A stretch of 64,000 nucleotides of DNA from Manihot esculenta (Eukaryota; Streptophyta; Magnoliopsida; Malpighiales; Euphorbiaceae). The notes below the pieces were generated by a model. That model searched no databases, was not told the origin of the DNA, and saw nothing but the letters and a program-made list of their open reading frames with translations. The position numbers and the translations under genes were made by a program. Positions within the stretch are counted from its first letter, which is position 1. Every line of letters begins with the position of its first letter. This document shows positions 46,801 through 57,904 of this stretch, in pieces. The stretch lies in contig NC_035169.2 in the NCBI RefSeq assembly GCF_001659605.2, positions 17,856,263 to 17,920,262 of the forward strand, in the 5' to 3' direction.

Positions 46801-48880
46801 CTACAGGAGGTTCGTTCAGGACTTCTCTAAGATAGCAGCTCCTCTGACCAGGTTAATTAGGAAGAATCAGAGGTTTGGGTGGACCGACCAGTGCGAAGAG
46901 AGCTTTGAAGAGCTTAAGAAGAGGTTGACTTCAGCACCAGTTTTAACTCTGCCATCTAGTGGAGAGGACTTTACAGTCTTTTATGACGCGTCCCGTGTGG
47001 GACTGGGTTGTGTACTGATGCAGAATGAGAAGGTGATTGCTTATGCTTCTAGGCAGCTGAAGAAGCATGAGTTGAATTACCCCACACACGACCTTGAGAT
47101 GGCAGCGGTAATCTTTGCACTCAAGATGTGGAGGCATTACCTCTATGGGGTGAAATGTGAGATCTTTACAGATCATAAGAGCCTGCAGTATATCTTGAGT
47201 CAGAGGGATTTGAATTTGAGACAGAGGAGATGGGTGGAGCTGCTGAGTGACTATGATTGCAAGATTCAGTACCATCCGGGTAAGGCGAATGTTGTGGCAG
47301 ACGCCTTAAGCCGGAAATCACTCGGTAGTTTATCCCACATATCGGCAGAGAGGAGGCCAGTGGTGAAGGAGTTCTATAAGCTTATTGAGGAAGGTCTACA
47401 GATGGAGTTATCTGGTACAGGTGCCTTGGTGGCCCAGATGAGAGTGGCACCCGTGTTTCTAGAGCAGATGGCTCAGAAACAGCATGAGGACCCGGAGTTA
47501 GTAAAGATTGCCAGGACTGTTCAGTCAGGCAATGATAGTGAGTTCAGATTCGACAGCAAGGGAATCCTCCGCTATGGGAGCAGACTATGTGTACCAGATG
47601 ACATTGGGCTAAAAGGAGACATTATGAGAGAAGCTCATAATGCGAGATACAGCATTCACCCCGGAGCCACCAAGATGTATCAAGATTTGAAGAAAGTTTA
47701 TTGGTGGCCAGCGATGAAGAAAGAAGTGGCACAGTTTGTGTCCGCCTGCGAAGTGTGTCAGAGGGTGAAGCTGGAACATCAGAAGCCGGCTGGAATGCTT
47801 AACCCGCTACCTATTCCAGAGTGGAAATGGGAGAATATAGCTATGGACTTCGTAGTGGGGTTACCGGCGACGTCCAACAGATTGGACTCCATATGGGTGA
47901 TTGTGGACAGACTCACCAAATCTGCTCACTTCATCCCTGTCAGGAGTGGCTACTCTGTGGACAAGTTGGCGCAGGTATATGTGGATGAGATCGTCAGGTT
48001 GCATGGGGTTCCTGTTTCGATAGTGTCAGATAGAGGGCCCCAGTTCACCTCCAGGTTTTGGCGGAGTCTGCAGAATGCCATGGGTACTAGGTTGGATTTC
48101 AGTACTGCCTTCCACCCCCAGACTGATGGACAGTCAGAAAGGACCATCCAGACTATCGAGGATATGCTCAGAATGTGTGTGCTGGACTTTGGCGGTTCTT
48201 GGAGGCAGCATCTACCTTTGGTGGAGTTTGCCTACAATAACAGCCATCATGCTAGCATCGGGATGGCTCCATATGAAGCTTTGTATGGAAGGAAGTGCAT
48301 ATCACCTGTTTGCTGGGAGGAAGTTGGAGAAAAGGCCTTGGCAGGGCCTGAGTTAGTAGAGATCACCAGCAGGGTGGTACCCATAATCAGAGAAAGAATC
48401 AAGACTGCTGCAAGCAGACAGAAGAGCTATGCAGACGTCCGCAGAAGACAGTTAGAGTTTCAGGAGGGGGATCTGGTATTGCTCAAGGTGTCTCCAATGA
48501 AGGGAGTGGTTCGCTTCGGGAAGAAAGGTAAACTAGCCCCACGATACATCGGACCCTTTGAAATCTTGCAAAAGATTGGGAATGTGTCGTACAAGCTGGA
48601 TTTACCTGCTTCAATGGCGAGAATCCATCCGGTTTTCCATGTTTCAATGTTGAGGAAGTTTGTGTTAGATCCGAGCAAGGTTCTTAGTGAGCCTGATGTG
48701 GAGGTCCAAGAGGATCTCACCTATGTTGAACAGCCAGTGCGGATCATAGACACCCAGATTAGAAAGTTAAGAAACAAGGAAATCCCGATGGTGAAAGTCC
48801 TGTGGAACCACCACAATTTGGAGGAATGCACTTGGGAGACACGGGAGTCCATGCTCCAGCAATACCCTCATCTCTTTTAA
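43899..48880 (+). pseudogene. Element B gag-pol, one +2 frameshift in gag
   Basis: Starts at [10 protein letters not shown]. Gag is open to 44882. There a run of eight A at 44856-44863 replaces aagaaa of copy A (two extra bases), so the first frame ends after [11 protein letters not shown]. The second frame is open from about 44864 to 48880 and carries the rest of gag, two knuckles ([26 protein letters not shown]), protease, RT, RNase H, integrase, GPF module and chromodomain (QQYPHLF). Three changes touch conserved positions: VMSFGL for VMPFGL in [10 protein letters not shown] for FCDASRVG in RNase H, and RKCISPV for RKCRSPV in integrase. A single homopolymer change is all that separates this copy from an open frame, so an assembly error is possible. 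Confidence 0.92.
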
Positions 48881-48968
48881 GGTTAGATCCCTATGTGTTT
48901 ATGTGCTTATATATGTTGTGTTGTTTGCTATGCATGTGCTAGTTGAGGAACATTCGGGGACGAATGTT

Positions 48969-48984
48969 CTTAAGGGGGGGAGAA
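48969..48984 (+). other. Polypurine tract of element B
   Basis: The run cttaagggggggagaa, adjacent to the 3' LTR start at 48985. Confidence 0.88.
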
Positions 48985-51308
48985 TGTAATACCCGGCTAG
49001 ACTCCGGTATCGGAATTCCTACCGTCCGGTGGAATCTCGGATGTCGGAGACCTCTAGAAGGGTAGAATCATGTTTTATAAAAATGTTTTCATGTTTTAAT
49101 GGTTTTAAGTATGAAACTAAATGAGTTTTTGCATAAAAATAGCATTGGAGGAAAACCCAGGTTCGGCCGCCGAAAGTCAAGTTCGGCCGCCGAACATGCA
49201 TGCGTTTTGGAGGCACGTTAGGCCCCCGAAAGCATGAGTTAGGGAAGTTCAGGTTCGGCCGCCGAAAGTCAAGTTCGGCCGCCGAACATTTGCATGGATG
49301 CGGAGGCACATTCGGCCCCCGAACGTGGTCTGGCCAGCCACTATATAAGGGGCACTTAGCCGAAATGGGCGAGCTTTCTCCCATTTTCGGCCACCGCAAG
49401 CTTCCGACTTTCCCTTTGCAAACCTAGTGTTCTTCCTCCAAATCCCCACCATTTTTCTTGAGTTTTAAGCTTGCATTGAAGGTTTTGAACTTTTGAAACA
49501 AGTTTTGGAGCTTTGGGAACTCAGGAGCTCATCTTCTTGGATCTCCAAGTTTAGGTCGTCTCCCTCTCGATCTTCAAGAGGTAAGAGCCGATCTTAAGCT
49601 CCTTATGTGTTTTCAATAAGTTTTATGCTAGATCGATGGGTAGAAATGCATGTTAGGTTATATGTGGAGTTATGGGTTAATCTTGATGTCTTGGACAATG
49701 TATGTTGTTTTTGTGTGTTTGAAGTGTTGTAGTTGGGGTATTTGATGTTTTGAGGCCCCTAGGAACTTGTATGCATGTTTTAACTGAGGTATATGCATGA
49801 TTGGTGAGTTTGGAGGCGAAAATGCATTTGGGAGCCAAGTTTCTGCCCTTCGGCAGAAACTAGGTTCGGCAGCCGAAGGCACTTTCGGCCGCCGAACATG
49901 GCTGGTGAGGCAGGCCTTTCGGCTGCCGAAGTTGCCCCCGAAGGGAGACTTTCGTCTCTGTCTGGGACTTTCGGCCGCCGAAGGTGCCGCCGAACATGCA
50001 TGAGTTTCGTCTCTGTCTGGGAGTTTCGGCCGCCGAAGGTGCCGTCGAACCTGCCTGACTTTCGGCTCTGGAGGGACTTTCGGCCGCCGAACCTGCCGCC
50101 GAAAGTGCCCTGTCCAGCCATTTCTTGCATGTTGTTATGTGATTGTTTCATGATGTTTTAGGGGGTTTTTGGGGAGTATATTAGAGCTATGTTTATGTAT
50201 GTTTGGTCCCTCATTGGAGTCCACCTGTGTAGGTTCGGACCCGAGGAACCGAGGACCCCAGCAGTGAGCCAGCTGCTACAGAGTTTGTCAGAGCTAGCCA
50301 GAGGTGAGTGGAATAAACCTTAAGTTTTAGATAAATGAAATATGAATTTTGAGCATGATCCATGCATCATGAATGCCATGAGATATAATAGGTTGCTTGC
50401 ATTAGTATTCACGAATATGTTGCATTGCATTTATGATGTTAATGTTGATGTGGATTGGTTATTGGATGACCCTTTAGTCCTCATATGATATGATTGATGT
50501 TATGGCATGTTATGGTATGGAAGTCCAGGTTGTACCCATTCTACGTCCCTGGCACGATGTAAGAGAAAGTCCAGGTTGTACCCATTCTACGTCCCTGGCA
50601 CAGTTGGTCCATATGATATGTTATGATAAGGGAAAGACCGGTTGACCCATTCTACGTCCCGGCACAGTTGAACCTATGTAGAGGACTATAGGTGACAATA
50701 CCATCCGAGATGTGATTTGTTGTGATGTGTTGCATTCCATGAAAGCATGAAATTTTAATATATTGTTTTATACTATTCTGCTCACTGGGCTTTGTAGCTC
50801 ACCCCTCTCCCCTAACCCCAGATGTGCAGGTACAGGGTAGATCAGAAGGTTAGCCAGAGTTTTGAAGTATGTCTTATGTTGTAATAGTTAGATTGTGGAC
50901 ATGACGATTGTACTATGATGTAATGTAAAAATATTCAGAATGTTATGTAATGAGGTTATTGAGGATAGAGTTGTGCTTGACCATAATGTATTGTTAATCC
51001 CTTTTGTCTATACATGATCTTATGTTATGATGTTTATGTAAACTAACTCAACACAGGCTGTTTTGCCTTTAAGGCATGATGAGATCCCACAGAGGGACTA
51101 TGTTATGTATATGATCAGAGTATGTACAGGTTGAGTTAGTTGATGACAGTATGTATGAGGAAAAGTTTTAATTTTGATGCATGTTGTTGATCATGTACGG
51201 GATTATACAGGTTTACAGGTTATATGTCAGGCTTGCTACGAGTCCCGGCGGCCTTAAGTCGACCCGGATCCTAGCGCCGGTAGCGGTCCGGATTTCCGGG
51301 GCGTTACA
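48985..51308 (+). repeat. 3' LTR of element B (2324 bp)
   Basis: From tgtaatacccgg to gcgttaca and followed by tcatg. Keeps the 92-bp palindrome-rich block missing from the 5' LTR. TATA at about 49342-49348, donor-like gtaaga at 49581. One second-cluster palindrome is mutated here (gccgtcgaa near 50043). Confidence 0.95.
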
Positions 51309-53068
51309 TCATGTCCATAGCTAACTATTACATACATTATGCCTTTACTCTTGCTGACCTCCTGGTCTATCCTGAACCTGCAAGCTTGGGGGTTAAGGGA
51401 AAGGGGTGAGCTACTAGAGCCTAGTGAGCAGAATAATAAAATAGTATATTAAAATTCATGCTTTCATGAAATGCATCACATCACAAACAATTCACATCAA
51501 GGATGGACTTGTCACCAATAGCCCTCTACACATTCCAATGGTGCTAGGGGCGTAGAATGGGCCTCACTGGTCTTTCTCTTAACATAACATAACAAAACAT
51601 TCCAATGTGCCAGGGGCGTAGAATGGGCCTCACTAGTCTTTCTCTTACTCTATGCCAGGGGCGTAGAATGGGCCTCACTGGACTTCCGTACCGTATCATC
51701 GTCATCATATCATATCGAGGACTAATGGGTCATCCAACATCCATCCACAACAACATCATAATATGCAATGCAACATATTCGTGATTTCTAATGCAAACAA
51801 CCTAGTATATATCATGGCATTCGTGATGCATGAACATGCTTGAAATTTATTTGCTTTGAAACATAAAGATCCATTCTACTCACCTCAGGCTGACTCTGAA
51901 CAGACTCTGAAGCAGCTATCTCACTGCTGGGGTCCTCGGTTCCTCGGGTCCGAACCTACACAGGTGGACTCAAATGAGGGACCAAACATATACTATCATG
52001 ACTCTAAACAACTCCCCAAAAACCCCCCCTAAAACACCTTAAAATAATCATAGAAAACATGCAAAGGAAGGCTGGACAGGGCACTTTCGGCGGCAGGTTC
52101 GACGGCCGAAAGTGGTTCCAGAGCCAAAACTCGCCAACCTTCGGGGGCAGGTTCGGCGGCCAAAACTCCCTTCCAGAACCGAAAGTCCAAACTTTAGGGG
52201 GCAGGGTTCGGCAGCCAGAACTGCCTCCCCAGGCAGGTTCGGCGGCCGAACATGGCTTTGGCAACCGAACTTAAGTTCTTCCAGAATGGGAGAACTCAAG
52301 CCTCTCATGCACATTTTGCCTCCCAAACCTTCCAAACTCAAGCACAACACTCCCAAACATGCATAAACATGTACACAAGCATATAGGGGTCTCAAACTAT
52401 CCTGTACCCCAACAAACATCACATAGCAACACATTTAACATGCATTTCATACTTAAACTCACATAAACCCTAACATTTTACAACTAACCTAATCATGCAT
52501 CCAACACCTTTCAAACCCCTCAAAACTTACTAAAAACATAAAAGAAGGGTAGGATCTACTCTTACCTCTTGAAAATCGAGAGGAGAGGCGATCCAAACTC
52601 GGAGATGGGAGAAATCGAGCTCTGGGGTCTCCAAGCTTCAAAACTTCGTTCTTTGCTCAAAATCTTCAAAACCAAGTTAAAACTCATAAAAAACATGAAC
52701 GATTTGAAGGAAAACATCAAAACTAGCCATGGAAGGGCATGGACTCACCTTTGCCCGAAAATGGGGAAGAAAACTCGCCCATTTTCGGACATGGAGTCTT
52801 TTATAGGTGGCTGGCCAGACCACCTTTGGGGGCCAAAGGTGCCCCTAAACTGCACCAAGTTCGGCGGCAGAACATGAGGTTCGGCGGCCGAACCTGGCTT
52901 TCCTTCCATGGTACTTTTCTTTCAAAAACTCAATTTCTTTCTTGCTTAAAACCTTAAAACACATGAAAACATTTTAGAAAAACATATTTTACCCTTCTAG
53001 AGGTTTCCGACATCCAAGATTCCACTGGAAAAAGGAATTCCGATGCCGAGGTCTAGCCGGGTATTACA

Positions 53069-53480
53069 GATGGGATTGCCTCCCTCGAAGAGAGACTAAG
53101 CTATGCCATAAGGCAATTTTGGCCAAGCCAGGCCATAACGCAGTTTTCGCCAGGCCATTTGAGCATTAGTCCCACTAAATAAAGCCATAAGACAATTTTC
53201 TCTGAGCCAAGCCATAGGACAGTTTCGCCAGGTCATTTAGGCATTGGTCCCACTAAGTAAGGCCATAAGATAATTTTCACCAGGGTAGGCCATAAGGCAA
53301 TTTTTGCCAGGCCATTCAGGCGTTGGTTCCATTAAGTAAGGCCATAAAGTAGTTTTTGCTAAGTCAGACCATAAGGCAGTTTTCGCCAAGCTATTCGAGC
53401 GTTGGTCCCACTAAGTAATTCTATAAGGCAATTTTCATTAGGTCAGGTTATAAGACAGTTTTTGCCAGGCCATTTGGGTG
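53069..53480 (+). repeat. Element E 3' region with 79-bp minisatellite (units 1-5)
   Basis: After the gatgg duplication, E resumes and enters a degenerate tandem array. Units start at about 53105, 53184, 53262, 53341 and 53420, each with gccataaggcaatttt...ccaggcca...ggcattggtcccactaagta. Each unit is itself made of two similar halves. The fifth is interrupted by the CACTA element and resumes at 58384. Tandem repeats in the 3' non-coding region are a known trait of Tat/Ogre elements. No coding signal. Confidence 0.85.
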
Positions 53481-54165
53481 CACTACAAAAAAACAGTGAA
53501 ATTGCGACCAAAATTAGCGACCAAAATTTTTGGTTGCTATATAGCAACCAATTAGCGACCATTCTGCTACTACATGAATAAAATAATATTTTTATTTAAT
53601 AAAAAGCTCAACGACCAAAAATTGATAGTTATTTGGTGGCTAAATATTAAATCGTCGCTAAATTTAGCGGGAATTAGTGGCGCGCGATATTTGCGATCAA
53701 ATTTGCGACGAAATTGCGACTATTTTTTGAGTGAAAATATAATGGTTTAATTTGCGACCATACTTAGCGACTAATTAGTTTAGTCGCTAAACAACGACCA
53801 ATCAGAGACCAATCAGCGACCATTTTATTTTTAAAATTTTAATTTAATTTTTAATTAAATTTTATTTTATTTAAAATTTTAAATTAAGATTAAATATACA
53901 GTTAAAATTTTTTTATAATTTTATATATATTCTTATTTTTAGTACAATTTATTTTAAAAAATAATTTAAAATATTATTATTATAAATTAATACAGTATAA
54001 TATTTTAATACAATAAAACTATATTATTTATCTTTAAAAAAATTATACCATTAAAAATAAAATTAATAAACATACAGTATAAAATATTTTAAATAATATA
54101 AATTATAAAAATAAAATCTTAATTGAAAGATAAAAAATAAACAAACCTCCTATCAAAATAACCCT
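53481..54165 (+). repeat. J 5' terminal and subterminal region
   Basis: Terminal repeat followed by about 340 bp rich in gcgacca/tggtcgc motifs in both orientations, the likely transposase-binding region by analogy with other CACTA elements. Then an A/T-rich stretch (about 53820-54165) with nothing recognisable in it. Confidence 0.8.
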
Positions 54166-54445
54166 TAAATCCCAACCCTAAATCTCTCTCAACTCTCAAG
54201 TCTACTGCCGCCCTCCCCTCTCCCATTTGGCCTCTCCGTCACTCGTCTGGTATAGCCGTGCGCCTCCCGCCGATCGCTCCTCTGCTCCACGCTGTCAACG
54301 TCGTTCTACGTTCGGTTCCTGCGTCCGCTGGTCTGCTTGCTTCTTTGCTCTTCTCCGCCGCTTCCTCTGCTCCAGTCTTACCGTCGGGTGCTGCTCCTCG
54401 CCGCGCCCTCAGTCACTGCACGATAATCTTTTGAAGGAAGAGGTA
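54166..54445 (+). promoter_or_regulatory. C/T- and GC-rich island in J, possible captured 5' UTR
   Basis: Abrupt change from A/T-rich sequence to ccctaaatctctctcaact... and a GC-rich block with ccgcc, ccgcttcc and ccgtcg strings, ending near gaggaagaggtatttt, which resembles a splice donor (ag-gtattt). Composition and the ccctaa/ctctctc tract resemble a plant gene's 5' untranslated region. The 78-codon frame here is not supported as protein. Source gene unknown. Confidence 0.4.
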
Positions 54446-54487
54446 TTTTATTTTATCATATAATTAAGCTAGTAATTACTTAGTGAA

Positions 54488-55046
54488 TCTCCACCATCTT
54501 CGGCTTGTCCTAAGCTTAAAGGATGGCAGAAGAAGAGGGATGATTCGACAGCACTTGAGCTACTCCAATTTCCTTGTCTTTCAAATTTCTATTGTAATAA
54601 CTGCCCGAATTTGACCTCCATCCCTCAGTTTCCATCTCTCGATCAATCACTACATTTGCAGAAAGCAAGCCCACAAGTTGTGCACCAAATATTCACACCA
54701 TCAATCTCTTCTTCTTCGTCAATCTTCCTCCTCTCTCTAAATTGAAGCACCTTTGGATTGTGAACATTGAAGAGCTCGAATCCCTACCTCCAGATGGACT
54801 GCGGAATCTCACTTGTCTTCAAGAATTAAGTTTTTGGTCTTGCCCGGCATTGAAGTGTCTGCCTCAAGATTGCATTCCCTCACCTCTTTACGAATGTTGG
54901 ATATCCGGGACTGTCCCCAATTGAAGAAGAGAAGTGGAAATAAAAAGGGTGAGAATTGGGAATTCATTTCACACATCCAAAATATTGAAGTTGATAGACA
55001 AACAATTCAAGAGGAGGGCCAGTATCTACTGGATGATGAAGCTTCG
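54488..55046 (+). pseudogene. Captured NBS-LRR resistance-gene fragment (C-terminal LRR)
   Basis: Translation in three shifting frames gives SPPSSACPKLKGW, CNNCPNLTSIPQFPSL, ELESLPPDGLRNLTCLQEL, FWSCPALKCLPQD, LTSLRMLDIRDCPQLKKR and GENWEFISHIQNIEVD. This is the irregular LRR and characteristic C-terminus (CPQL-KKR-GE-W--I-HI) of plant CC-NBS-LRR disease-resistance proteins of the RGA type. No NB-ARC domain is present. Frameshifts occur near 54740 and between about 54860 and 54890. The fragment ends at a good splice donor, cttcg-gtaagt, at 55047. It is a dead gene piece, though it could contribute exons to a chimeric transcript. Confidence 0.8.
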
Positions 55047-55680
55047 GTAAGTTGGTGCTTTTTCTTTCGAATTTGCAAATTGAACTTATATGAGAAAATC
55101 TTCACTCTATGATTCTATTTACACAGATCAATGAAGGATAAGTTTTCAACTGTTGGATGTGTTTCTTCCAAAATGAGCACTGTATTGCTTTTGAGTTCGT
55201 AAGTATCCTTTTGTCATTATTTCTTTACAATCAAGGTCAATAATAAAATTTATTTGCTTTATAATAAAATGGTTTTGCTTTTTAGTTGTCATGGTTGAAT
55301 GTGTTTGGATTCAAATACACAATTGTGAGATCCTAAGATGATGAGCTTTAAAAATTCTCATTTAATTTTGGTGCTTGAACTCTTTAATGAATGACCACAA
55401 TGATCTTCTGGTACTTGATATGCAACTGATTTTATATTTCTAAATATAGGATGATGGGCAATGTAGTTCTGAATTCTAAGGGATGCACTTTCTTTTTATT
55501 CAGGAAGTTGCTTTGCAGGTGGTTATTCCTTTAACAGATGCTTTTGAGATTCACTTCTTATTTTTTCCAATCATTTTTTAAGTTATTGAAGTGGGAAAGA
55601 TTGGGGGATTTGGCAATTTACATCCCCATGGTGCATGAATCTTTTGTCATTTGATTTCTTTTAAATGCTTATGGTTGCAG

Positions 55681-56557
55681 GCTTTTAGGGGGAGCCAAGA
55701 GCCAGCTATTAATAAGCTCAAGGAGCCCATTTTAGATGAAATTACAGCTGCACTAGTGAGCCGTTTTGAGCTTAATTTTACAAGACAGGACACTGCTTCT
55801 CTGTGGTTTCTCTGTAAGCAGGTGATTAAATTCTCATTTAATTTGGCAATATTTGCGGTTCTCATCATGAAACAAATCCTTCCTTTTAGCAATTGTCTTT
55901 GTAAAACAAATTCCTTTCTTTTAGCAGTTTTCAGATTTGATTAATTTAGTTATGGCTTTTAAGTGGACTTTTCCTCTCTCTCTCTCACTCATCACTGTCT
56001 TCTTGACTTTTCAATTTGGCAGGAAGCATCCTTGTTGGATATAACAGATCAAGCCTGTGGTCTTTTCAATCCTTCTGAGGTCAATCAGATATAACTTATT
56101 TGTGATTTTACTAATTTTTCTTCTTATTTATGCATGATTATGATGACTAATCTGTCAATACGCTGTGCATGCCAATAAGTCAGGAAATTTTTTTGAGTAT
56201 GATCAGTTTATTCCTTTGTAATTTTGGCGCTTTATACTGGATGGAAAAAGAAAAGGTTAAAAGATTGTTGATAAGCTTAAAGAAATGAGATATTTGGCAG
56301 TTTGTGATAGATGATTTATTAGGGAAGACAGGAATACTATTCAGAAAATTCAAGTTAAAGAATTATACTCATTTTCATTCTTGTATGGATATTGACTTGC
56401 AAAACATTCAACGCATAGGTGGCTTTGCTGGAGTGGACAGATGACTTGGAGGTGTTTATATTGAAGGGTTATGGTAAATCAATAAACTATCGAATGGGAG
56501 TCCCACTGCTTGAAGATGTTGTTTAGTCCATGGAGCAAGCTAGTAAGGCACAGGAAG
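55681..56557 (+). pseudogene. Captured fragment of a MINPP1-like inositol polyphosphate phosphatase
   Basis: Three exons with intact splice sites: 55681-55821 (AFRGSQEPAINKL..., ELNFTRQDTASLWFLCKQ), 56023-56079 (EASLLDITDQACGLFNPSE) and 56419-56557 (VALLEWTDDLEVFILKGYG, MGVPLLEDVV). Acceptors are ttgcag, ggcag and gcatag; donors are cag-gtgatt, gag-gtcaat and aag-gtaata. From memory, the joined peptides match the central part of plant multiple inositol polyphosphate phosphatase 1 (histidine acid phosphatase family). The third exon has a TAG at 56524-56526 where Gln would be expected. The catalytic N-terminal RHG region and the C-terminus are absent, so it is inactive as an enzyme. Confidence 0.72.
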
Positions 56558-56862
56558 GTAATACAACTATACAAGTCATCAAAGTATTAGCTGTATTTTT
56601 TCTTTTAATATTTTTTATTTATTTTTTTATGGCTTGACACACTTGTATGTTGCCCCTGCCTTTTAACTGATTCCTTCTGCACCTTCTGGATGGAGAAGGC
56701 TTGAAACCTTGAACTTACATAAAGATTTGTAAATATGGAGGATGCTTGGCAAGTCATGCTTCTAAGTTCTTTCCATCTTATTTTTATGATTATTATTGTT
56801 TTATAATTCTGCCTTCCTTTGAATTTCACAAAATTTAAAGATTAATTTGATTCCATGTGCAG

Positions 56863-57130
56863 AAGTTATTAGAACACACATTAAGAAACCACAACTACAT
56901 GCCATGGCAGCAATTACTTGACTGGCTTTCCACAGAAGAATTTCCTCACATTGCATGATTACTTTGAGACTGTCGCCAGAAGATTCATACAAAGGTACTT
57001 CTGCCATCCTTAGGACAAGCTAAAATAACCAACTGGAAATTGAGTTCACGGCTGATGTTGGTTCGATTTGCGGACAGCAGCCAGGTCTCTTACTGTATGT
57101 TCTCTTTTAGATGAGATAGTTGCACCCATT
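56863..57130. other. Unidentified gene-like stretch in J
   Basis: Follows an acceptor-like ttccatgtgcag at 56862. Forward frames give short coherent pieces (HDYFETVARRFIQRY) broken by stops. The reverse strand has an open frame starting at 57007 (MAEVPLYESSGDSLKVIMQC...). I do not recognise either. It may be a fourth captured fragment in unknown orientation, or intron sequence. Confidence 0.25.
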
Positions 57131-57606
57131 TTCATAGATCTTCCATGTAAGTAAGGCCCAATTGGAAAGAGTTGATTAGTGAATAATTAGGTAATAAATT
57201 AAACTAAACAGCCGACCAAAGCATGAGGTTTCCATGTGATTGATGATAGAGATGGGTTTAGAATCAATTTTTGTCATCCCTTTAATTTTATGGAACAAAA
57301 CCCTAATTAATAACACTAATGCAATTGCTAATTAGTGGCTTAATGTCAACGCCTTCTTTCTCACTTTGTTAATTTTTAATACTGTAAAATGCATATGGCC
57401 TAATATTTTTCCTATAACGAAAGGAAGTGAAATCTGAACTTAGATGATTGCAAAATGGAACTCGATAATCAGGTTAAAGCTACTATATATATATATATAT
57501 AATTTTTTGGTTTTCCTTTTCTTTTCTTCCAAAGTTATTATCTCTGATTTATAGTCTTGCTTTTGTCTTTTGAAATTCTAAAATGGAGTTTGCAAAACTT
57601 CTGCAG

Positions 57607-57726
57607 GTAAACTTGGAGAATATGAATAAAACCAGGCATTGGAAAATCGTGGGCTGTAGCGCATACACAGGGGAGGGGCTGCTTGAGGGTTTTGATTGGT
57701 TGGTTCAGGACATGATGATACCTTAG
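57607..57726 (+). pseudogene. Captured ARL2 (TITAN5-type) GTPase C-terminal exon
   Basis: After an acceptor (cttctgcag) at 57606 the frame reads VNLENMNKTRHWKIVGCSAY then TGEGLLEGFDWLVQDMM and stops at 57724-57726. This is the C-terminal part of ADP-ribosylation-factor-like 2, including the guanine-specificity motif CSAYTG. The last residues of the normal protein are replaced. Nucleotide-binding motifs G1-G4 are missing, so it cannot be a GTPase. Its source gene normally acts in tubulin folding and cytoskeleton regulation. Confidence 0.8.
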
Positions 57727-57904
57727 GATCTAGTCAACATTAAGCAATAGAGTTAGGTTTTTTTTTATTGGCCCTCTCAGAGAACTGATTAAGGTCCATT
57801 TGTACTGTTTTATTAACTATCTTATTGTTGTGAAATTTAGTCAAGCTGTAAAACTTTTTGGGTCAATAGTATTATTGAAACTTTCAATGGGAAGTTTGGG
57901 TCAA

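Larger units (their letters stand above)
41397..51308 (+). mobile_element. Element B: complete chromovirus (9912 bp)
   Basis: LTR-PBS-gag-pol-PPT-LTR with a perfect 5-bp duplication tcatg (41392-41396 and 51309-51313), inserted in solo LTR D. It is a close sister of A. The LTRs differ at about eight substitutions by eye plus one 92-bp deletion in the 5' LTR, so the insertion is recent but older than I. The only break in coding is a +2 shift in gag. Confidence 0.97.
38693..53068 (-). mobile_element. Solo LTR D (about 2.15 kb), split by C and B
   Basis: Minus-strand chromovirus LTR without internal sequence, flanked by a perfect gatgg duplication (38688-38692 and 53069-53073). Three pieces are collinear with intact LTRs: 38693-39012, 41319-41396 and 51314-53068. 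The joins fall exactly at the cataa duplication of C and the tcatg duplication of B. It carries the usual palindromes (about 52084-52265 and 52858-52893), reverse donor (cttacctctt, about 52561-52570) and TATA (ttttatagg, 52799-52807). Solo LTRs form by recombination between the two LTRs of one element. Confidence 0.93.

Noticed and set aside
38693..53068. Two separate LTR fragments of different elements flanking B and C
   Set aside because: The pieces are collinear, the joins fall exactly on the duplications of C and B, and the outer ends share the duplication gatgg, so they are one solo LTR.
54227..54463. A 78-residue protein in the GC-rich part of J
   Set aside because: Serine/arginine/cysteine-rich low-complexity translation with no motif; the sequence fits a captured 5' UTR better.
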